10,456 bases of DNA, taken from assembly GCA_937952395.1 (NCBI GenBank), contig CALFYV010000014.1, positions 1-10,456 on the forward strand, in the 5' to 3' direction. This document shows positions 5,933 to 10,456 of this stretch, in pieces (within the stretch, counting starts at the first letter, position 1; the number at the start of each line of letters is the position of its first letter). The position numbers were made by a program, and so were the translations under genes. Below the pieces are notes generated by a model, which did no database searches, was not told where the DNA came from, and saw only the letters and a program-made list of their open reading frames with translations. The stretch comes from an uncultured Bacteriovoracaceae bacterium. GTDB lineage: Bacteria; Bdellovibrionota; Bacteriovoracia; Bacteriovoracales; Bacteriovoracaceae.

Positions 5933-6541
5933 TTGAAAAACTTTAATATCATTAAAGACGTACAAATAGATACAAAGAGGCTGACCTTGGGCTATAAACG
6001 TAACATATTCCTGATTAACCCTAAATTTCAAATTAAATTCAGTTTGATTATTTGTACCCTTATTGCTGTTTCAAGCCTTATGTATCCCTTTGCCATTTAT
6101 AATATATTTGAATTCTTTATAGAAAAAATGCCTCAAATAAAAACCCACGCTGATGCCATACAATCAACCGTCTTTATAACCTTAGTTATATTCCAAGCTG
6201 TTTTTATTTTTGGAGTTTTTATTATTTTTATTTTTATTAGTCATAAAATTGCAGGACCTATGTATAAGTTGAAAATATTTTTGCGCTCAATAGCCGATGG
6301 CAATGCACCTGAAACACTTTTTTTTCGAAAAGGTGATTATTTTAGGGATATAGCCGATGATATTAACGACGCCTTTGGAAAGCTTCGTACTCAACATCAA
6401 GAAGATACTCATTATATTCAAGAAGTTATAAGCTACCTAGATAACCTTGCCCTTGCTATACCTGAAGACAAAAAGCCAGTTTTAAGAGAAACAATTACAA
6501 GATTAAATCAAATCAAAAATCGCTTTCAAGATGAAACATAA
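5933..6541 (+). CDS. Two-helix inner-membrane protein with HAMP domain and no output domain
   Basis: Predicted inner-membrane protein of 202 residues. A basic N-terminus (KRNIFLINPKFQIKF) leads into TM1 (about 36-57). A periplasmic or outer loop of only about 20 residues follows, then a very hydrophobic TM2 (about 79-102). Next comes a HAMP-like segment (about 103-155) with the typical IAGPMYKLK Pro, FRKGDYFRDIADDINDAF and a following helix. The last 45 residues are a helical tail ending about 45 residues after HAMP, with no kinase, cyclase or methyl-accepting domain. It may relay a signal to a separate partner. The TTG at 5933 has no Shine-Dalgarno; a TTG at 5987 preceded by AAGAGG (5975-5980) would give 184 residues and is a serious alternative. 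The long frame is listed because both starts leave the domains intact. It is divergent from mrp and 88 nt upstream of the transglycosylase gene. Confidence 0.75.
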   Translation: MKNFNIIKDVQIDTKRLTLGYKRNIFLINPKFQIKFSLIICTLIAVSSLMYPFAIYNIFEFFIEKMPQIKTHADAIQSTVFITLVIFQAVFIFGVFIIFIFISHKIAGPMYKLKIFLRSIADGNAPETLFFRKGDYFRDIADDINDAFGKLRTQHQEDTHYIQEVISYLDNLALAIPEDKKPVLRETITRLNQIKNRFQDET

Positions 6542-6582
6542 GTTATTTAGAGGAATAATTACCACCTAATAACTAATCAAAA

Positions 6583-6597
6583 AAATTGTTACAATTT
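6583..6597. promoter_or_regulatory. 15-bp palindrome upstream of the transglycosylase gene
   Basis: AAATTGT-T-ACAATTT is a perfect inverted repeat around one central base. It lies 32 nt before the TTG start of the lytic transglycosylase gene, in the 88-nt gap after the HAMP gene. Its size and position suit an operator, but AT-rich palindromes also arise by chance in DNA of this composition. Confidence 0.3.
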
Positions 6598-6619
6598 CAA
6601 GTGTCCTACTTTGTGTTCG

Positions 6620-6624
6620 GGAGG
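6620..6624 (+). promoter_or_regulatory. Ribosome binding site fixing the TTG start of the transglycosylase
   Basis: GGAGG lies 5 nt before the TTG at 6630. Together with the signal peptide encoded directly after it, this makes the TTG start convincing. Confidence 0.8.
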
Positions 6625-6629
6625 AATAC

Positions 6630-8726
6630 TTGAGCAAAACAATCACATACTTTTCACTTATTTTGTTTTGCATTTCATTTTCGAGTGCTGACAGTTCTAT
6701 CAAAACCGAACAGCCTTATAGGCTTGATACAGTAGCAAAATCTAAATCTTTTTCTGTAGGCCCTAGTGATATCAAAACAGCAGAATCCATTCTTCAGTTT
6801 TACAAAGAGCTCAGGGGAGGATTTATCAATCATCACCAATTACAACAAACCTATAAAGATGTTGGAAAAAAAGCTAATTTTCGACCATTTAAAATTTGGT
6901 TAAGCAAGCTATCTCAAATCGAAAGATTAAATTCACCGACGTCAGCCATCGAATATTGCAAAAAATTAGAAAATAAGGAGTTTGGCCCATCGGTCGAAAG
7001 TAAATTAAACAAGCAATTAATCCAAACATGCCATCGATACACCTTGGATTTGATTACTAAAAATATCAAAAAAACAAAAAGCTTAGCTTCTAATATCAAA
7101 TCTTATATTGATAATCATTTCACCTATTTTTTAAGCTCGGCAAATAAGAGAGATTTCTATCGTTTTATTGATAAGATTTCTTCTGTTGAATCTGTTCACC
7201 ATGATTTATCTAACTTATTTTCACAGCAAATAATTGATCTTAATTTAGAAATTGATAACTCCCTTTTATCTCGCATTCAAATTGGTCCTGAGTTGACTCG
7301 CTTTATCCAACTAAAAGGAATTGTCTCTGATGAGACACGAAAAATCTTCTATCACGAAGTAAAAGATCTTATCGCTCAAATCTATTCTCATTTTGAAGAA
7401 GGTGAGAAAGACATTACAGAGGAAATCGGAAATTTACTCATATTTGTAAATTCGAATAAAAAATATCTACCTCTCCAATTAACTCACGAACGCCTACTAA
7501 GCCTAGGACGTTTTTTAAGTCGTAACAAGCGCTATAAAGATGCTCAGAAAGTGTTTACTTTCAATATGAACGAAGCTCAAGAGGATTTAAAACAGGAAGC
7601 AACTTTTCAACATCTTTGGACTTACCTCAATGATAAAGAATACAACGATGCACATAAGTTTGTTATCCAACATGATTTACTAACTAATTTTTCATATCTT
7701 GAACCACGATTACAATTTTGGATAGCCTTTAACATTATGAAGAATGGTGATAACTCATCTGCTATTAGCTATTATAAAAAAATTATAAAAGCCAATCCAT
7801 TAAGTTACTACGCCATAATGGCCAATAAAAACATCGGAAAAATAAAAAATGTTCCTCACACAAAATCAAATTACTACTTAGAACAATTAAGTGAAAATGC
7901 TAATGGGATCGTATTGTCCGAAAAAGAAATGACCGAAGATACAATACACTCGCTAGTGCGTTTGAAAATTTGGGGAATGCTAGATAATAGATCTTTTATT
8001 CAAGCAGAATATGATGGTCTTGTTCATTCTAAGAAGCAAGCATTAGTAAAAAAGAACTTTGCTCTTGATGAAAGTTTTTTAAGACCCAATCTCTCACTTC
8101 TCTCCTCGGCTTTACTGCAAGAGTCAAACAACTACCTCGCTGCCTTTAGGATCATATACAATGAATTTGATGGTGGTTATCTCAATCTTTCTAGAACTGT
8201 TTTATCTCAATTGTTTCCAAGACCTTTCCTTGCTAAAATTCGAGATATAGCCAGTGAACAAGTCGATCCCATTATTCTACTCTCGCTGATTAGACAAGAA
8301 TCTGGCTTTAACCCAGAAGCTCGCTCTCGGGTTGGAGCTCGAGGTTTAATGCAACTAATGCCAAGCACCGCTAGGACGATTCGAAAAAAAGTGACAACTG
8401 ATTCACTTAATAATCCAACTCTAAACATTAAAATTGGCAGCAAATACTTTGAGTATTTATACAGTAAATATGAGGGAAACCTTGTTTATACTCTTTCTTC
8501 ATATAATGCAGGAGAATCTCGAGTCGATCGATGGAGAAGGCAATATTTTACATCAGATTCTATTTTGCACAATATCGAAAATATTCCCTTTGATGAAACA
8601 AGAAAGTACGTAAAATTAATTTTTAGAAATATATTTTTTTATAAAATGATGCACGAAGATCTAAAGATGGTGGACTCTTCAAAGTCCAATCAACTCTTTG
8701 ATATAGCTCTCGGATTTAAACGTTAA
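6630..8726 (+). CDS. Periplasmic soluble lytic transglycosylase, Slt70-like
   Basis: Cleaves peptidoglycan between MurNAc and GlcNAc to leave 1,6-anhydro-MurNAc ends. The TTG start at 6630 has a GGAGG site. Residues 1-20 form a Sec signal peptide (MSKTITYFSLILFCISFSSA), with probable cleavage after Ala20; the Cys is not in a lipobox. About 500 residues of helical superhelix follow, with TPR-like pairs most visible at about 290-420 (SLGRFLSRNKRYKDAQKVF, NGDNSSAISYYKKIIKANP). This resembles the ring domain of Slt70. The C-terminal SLT domain (about 545-685) is complete: catalytic Glu557 in IRQESGFNP, GARGLMQLMPSTA (Gly572 onward), SSYNAGESRV (Tyr625) and IPFDETRKYVK. At 698 residues it is slightly longer than E. 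coli Slt70. It overlaps the convergent ychF by 11 nt. A role in cell-wall turnover or envelope machinery is expected. Confidence 0.93.
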   Translation: MSKTITYFSLILFCISFSSADSSIKTEQPYRLDTVAKSKSFSVGPSDIKTAESILQFYKELRGGFINHHQLQQTYKDVGKKANFRPFKIWLSKLSQIERLNSPTSAIEYCKKLENKEFGPSVESKLNKQLIQTCHRYTLDLITKNIKKTKSLASNIKSYIDNHFTYFLSSANKRDFYRFIDKISSVESVHHDLSNLFSQQIIDLNLEIDNSLLSRIQIGPELTRFIQLKGIVSDETRKIFYHEVKDLIAQIYSHFEEGEKDITEEIGNLLIFVNSNKKYLPLQLTHERLLSLGRFLSRNKRYKDAQKVFTFNMNEAQEDLKQEATFQHLWTYLNDKEYNDAHKFVIQHDLLTNFSYLEPRLQFWIAFNIMKNGDNSSAISYYKKIIKANPLSYYAIMANKNIGKIKNVPHTKSNYYLEQLSENANGIVLSEKEMTEDTIHSLVRLKIWGMLDNRSFIQAEYDGLVHSKKQALVKKNFALDESFLRPNLSLLSSALLQESNNYLAAFRIIYNEFDGGYLNLSRTVLSQLFPRPFLAKIRDIASEQVDPIILLSLIRQESGFNPEARSRVGARGLMQLMPSTARTIRKKVTTDSLNNPTLNIKIGSKYFEYLYSKYEGNLVYTLSSYNAGESRVDRWRRQYFTSDSILHNIENIPFDETRKYVKLIFRNIFFYKMMHEDLKMVDSSKSNQLFDIALGFKR

Positions 8727-9825
8727 ATCTAAAATGCATGATATCGCCGTCCTTAACAACGTAATCCTTGCCTTCAATTTTTAATTTACCTGCTTCTTTA
8801 ACTTTGAGCTCGCTACCTAATTTAAATAAATCATCACAGTGATAGACTTCAGCTTTAATAAAACCCTTTTCAAAATCAGAGTGAATGATACCGGCTGCCT
8901 GCGGGGCTTTATACCCGTCATGAAATGTCCACGCTCTTACTTCTTTTTCTCCAGCTGTAAAATAAGTTTTTAAATCTAACAGATCGTAAGCCGCTTTAAT
9001 CATTAAATCCAAACCTGACTTCTCAATACCCAATGATTGTAAAAACTCGGCCTTTTCTTCCGGAGATTCTAGTGAGGCTATTTCAGATTCAATCTTGCCA
9101 CAGATTTTAACTACACCTGCACCATCCTTTTCCGCAACTGCCCTGACTTGTTTTACATAATCGTTATATGCGTCAATACAACTTTCATCCACATTACAAG
9201 CATAGAGAATTTTCTTCATCGTGATCAAGTGCAGATCCGAAATCGCATCTTTCTGCTCCCCATCTAATTCCAAGCTTCTTGCTGGTTTGCCAGCCTCAAG
9301 AATCGTAAGCAATTCTTCCAAGATGGGTTTGGCTATTTTAGCTCTGGTTTGGATTTTTTTATCATGAGACTTAAATAACTTTTCATTATTTTGAATTCTT
9401 TTTTGAACTGACTCTAAATCTGCAAGAGCAAGCTCTATATTTATTGTTTCGATATCGCTTGAAGGATCAACCTTACCGTGAACATGAATAATATCAGTGT
9501 CATCAAAACAGCGAACAACATGGATAATGGCTCCAACTTGCCGGATATGACCTAGAAATTGATTTCCTAATCCTTCACCCTTACTTGCACCTTTAACCAA
9601 ACCTGCGATATCTAAAAACTCAACGATTGCGGGTATCGTTTTTTGGGGTTTAATAAATTCAGTGATTTTATTTAATCGCTCATCAGGAACAGTCACTACA
9701 CCTTGATTGGGCTCAATAGTACAAAAAGGATAGTTAGCGGCTTCAGCGGGTGCGGAAGTTAATGCTTGAAAAATGGTTGATTTTCCAACATTAGGAAGAC
9801 CTACGATGCCACAATTTAAACCCAT
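8716..9825 (-). CDS. ychF: Redox-regulated ATPase/GTPase YchF (Obg family)
   Basis: Universally conserved Obg-class P-loop NTPase (Ola1 in eukaryotes) that associates with ribosomes and affects stress responses. The 369 residues match the usual size of about 363. Motifs: G1 GLPNVGKST (9-17), NYPFCTIEPN (31-40), G3 LDIAGLVKGA (71-80), GEGLGNQFL (83-91), and NVDE (211-214) in the G4 position. Asn-x-x-Glu instead of NKxD is the change that gives YchF a preference for ATP over GTP. The C-terminal TGS domain (about 283-369) is present: YFTAGEKEVRAWTF, HSDFEKGFIKAEV and the closing KDGDIMHFRFNV. It starts 2 nt after the pth stop with AGGA about 8 nt upstream inside pth, so it is coupled to pth. The pth-ychF pair is common in bacteria. 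The tail overlaps the transglycosylase gene by 11 nt on the other strand. Confidence 0.97.
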   Translation of the reverse strand: MGLNCGIVGLPNVGKSTIFQALTSAPAEAANYPFCTIEPNQGVVTVPDERLNKITEFIKPQKTIPAIVEFLDIAGLVKGASKGEGLGNQFLGHIRQVGAIIHVVRCFDDTDIIHVHGKVDPSSDIETINIELALADLESVQKRIQNNEKLFKSHDKKIQTRAKIAKPILEELLTILEAGKPARSLELDGEQKDAISDLHLITMKKILYACNVDESCIDAYNDYVKQVRAVAEKDGAGVVKICGKIESEIASLESPEEKAEFLQSLGIEKSGLDLMIKAAYDLLDLKTYFTAGEKEVRAWTFHDGYKAPQAAGIIHSDFEKGFIKAEVYHCDDLFKLGSELKVKEAGKLKIEGKDYVVKDGDIMHFRFNV

Positions 9826-9827
9826 AA

Positions 9828-10403
9828 TTATTCCTGTATAAAGTTTTTCTTACTATATTTAGAAGCTGCTTTTTCAAAACACTTTTCAAGTGCCAAGCTC
9901 AATGCTTCATATTTTTCTTTAATAACCTTGTTTAATTCAATATCTTGCTCAGTTGGAAACTTGCCCAAAACCCAACTAGAAACACTGCCATGAATTGGTC
10001 TACCAATGCCCATTCGCAAACGTAAAAAATCACTCGAACCCAAATGTTGGGCAATGGACTTTAGACCATTGTGGCCTGCAAGTCCGCCACCTTTTTTAAA
10101 CATGATTTGACCAAAAGATAAATCAATTTCGTCTTGAACAACTAAAACTTCCTCAGCTTTAATCTTATAAAACTGACAAAGTGGTAAAACACTCTCCCCA
10201 CTTAAGTTCATATAGGTCATAGGCTTTAAAAAATACCTTTTTTCACCTAAAACGGATAATTCAGTATAAAGACCCTTAAATTTTTCCTTCCAAGGCTTAT
10301 TTTCAAGTGCATCAAAGCAATCTAGAAGCAACCACGCTATATTATGGCGCGTCATCTCATATTCAATCCCCGGATTTCCCAGGGCAACGACTAATTTGAT
10401 CAT
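9828..10403 (-). CDS. pth: Peptidyl-tRNA hydrolase
   Basis: Essential cytosolic esterase that releases peptides from peptidyl-tRNA that drops off the ribosome. The 191 residues match the normal length of about 190. Motifs: VALGNPGIEYEMTRHN (6-21) with catalytic His20 at the standard position, KPMTYMNLSGE (60-70) with the substrate-contacting Asn66, VVQDEIDL (88-95) with Asp91 matching the catalytic Asp93 of E. coli Pth, GGGLAGHNGLKSI (105-117) with Asn112, and LRMGIGRP (129-136). The ATG at 10403 has GAAGG five nt upstream. It is followed by ychF after 2 nt and preceded within 9 nt by the end of what looks like prs, so all three probably share a transcript. No anomalies are seen. Confidence 0.97.
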   Translation of the reverse strand: MIKLVVALGNPGIEYEMTRHNIAWLLLDCFDALENKPWKEKFKGLYTELSVLGEKRYFLKPMTYMNLSGESVLPLCQFYKIKAEEVLVVQDEIDLSFGQIMFKKGGGLAGHNGLKSIAQHLGSSDFLRLRMGIGRPIHGSVSSWVLGKFPTEQDIELNKVIKEKYEALSLALEKCFEKAASKYSKKNFIQE

Positions 10404-10408
10404 GAAAA

Positions 10409-10414
10409 CCTTCT
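10409..10414 (-). promoter_or_regulatory. Ribosome binding site of pth
   Basis: Reads AGAAGG on the minus strand, 5 nt before the ATG at 10403. It lies at the stop codon of the preceding gene, as expected inside an operon. Confidence 0.7.
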
Positions 10415-10456
10415 AAATGAAAAGAGAACTAACTGAGTCATGATTAAACGTTCTAT
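10413..10456 (-). CDS. prs: C-terminal tip of a probable ribose-phosphate pyrophosphokinase (5' part outside window)
   Basis: One minus-strand frame running in from the window edge ends at a TAG (10413-10415), 9 nt before the pth ATG. Its last 13 residues are RTFNHDSVSSLFI. Ribose-phosphate pyrophosphokinases (ATP + ribose 5-phosphate to PRPP) commonly end in a motif of the type -ESVSSLF, and prs sits next to pth in many bacteria, often with the ribosomal L25/Ctc gene between. The evidence is only 13 residues plus gene order. A competing frame stays open to a TGA overlapping the pth ATG, but its residues resemble nothing I know. Confidence 0.45.
   Translation of the reverse strand, partial: RTFNHDSVSSLFI

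Noticed and set aside
6542..6573. AT-rich stem GTTATT/AATAAC just after the HAMP gene as a terminator
   Set aside because: The stem is only 6 bp, has no G/C core and is followed by A-rich rather than T-rich sequence, so intrinsic termination is unlikely.
6914..7099. Minus-strand 61-residue frame inside the transglycosylase gene
   Set aside because: It is a shadow of the helical region, with no ribosome site or homology cue.
8207..8443. Minus-strand 78-residue frame over the SLT catalytic motifs
   Set aside because: It is antisense to the most conserved part of the lytic transglycosylase; conservation explains the open frame.

Overview
This low-GC window carries closely packed genes with few gaps. 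It looks like chromosomal housekeeping DNA from a Gram-negative bacterium. The gene mix includes an acyl-CoA dehydrogenase with group I ETF, a DUF374-type acyltransferase, an Slt70-like lytic transglycosylase, a DUF4388-like protein and an ETF/Mrp/YchF/Pth core. The low GC and protein style would fit the Bdellovibrionota (Bacteriovorax/Halobacteriovorax-like) or a related former deltaproteobacterial group. That placement is an inference; no rRNA or other decisive marker is present.

Left part (1-2803, plus strand): the 3' end of an acyl-CoA dehydrogenase gene, then etfB, etfA and a DUF374 lysophospholipid-acyltransferase-like gene, spaced 2-20 nt apart and probably one transcript. The dehydrogenase passes electrons from acyl-CoA oxidation to the FAD of EtfAB. 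The acyltransferase is a lipid or envelope enzyme riding in the same unit.

Middle (2800-5822, minus strand): a 311-residue exported or membrane-anchored protein of unknown function with a very acidic tail, whose stop codon overlaps the acyltransferase stop. After a 164-nt gap with a hairpin comes an apparent operon read leftward: mrp (Fe-S cluster carrier ATPase), a DUF4388-like protein and a small ribbon-helix-helix protein. The last two genes overlap, and a nine-adenine run sits at the first possible start of the third.

Right part (5933-8726, plus strand): divergent from mrp, a short two-helix membrane protein with a HAMP domain and no output domain, then a large periplasmic lytic transglycosylase with a good Shine-Dalgarno and a TTG start. 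Far right (8716-10456, minus strand): the end of a probable prs gene, pth (peptidyl-tRNA hydrolase) and ychF/engD (P-loop ATPase/GTPase of the Obg class). ychF overlaps the transglycosylase tail to tail by 11 nt.

No rRNA, tRNA, CRISPR, insertion sequence, integrase or prophage signature was seen, and no gene-free stretch exceeds 300 bases. Nothing here is clearly a new biological system. The items most worth a second look are the mrp / DUF4388-like / RHH cassette with its A9 junction, the unknown acidic exported protein, and the output-less HAMP protein beside the transglycosylase.
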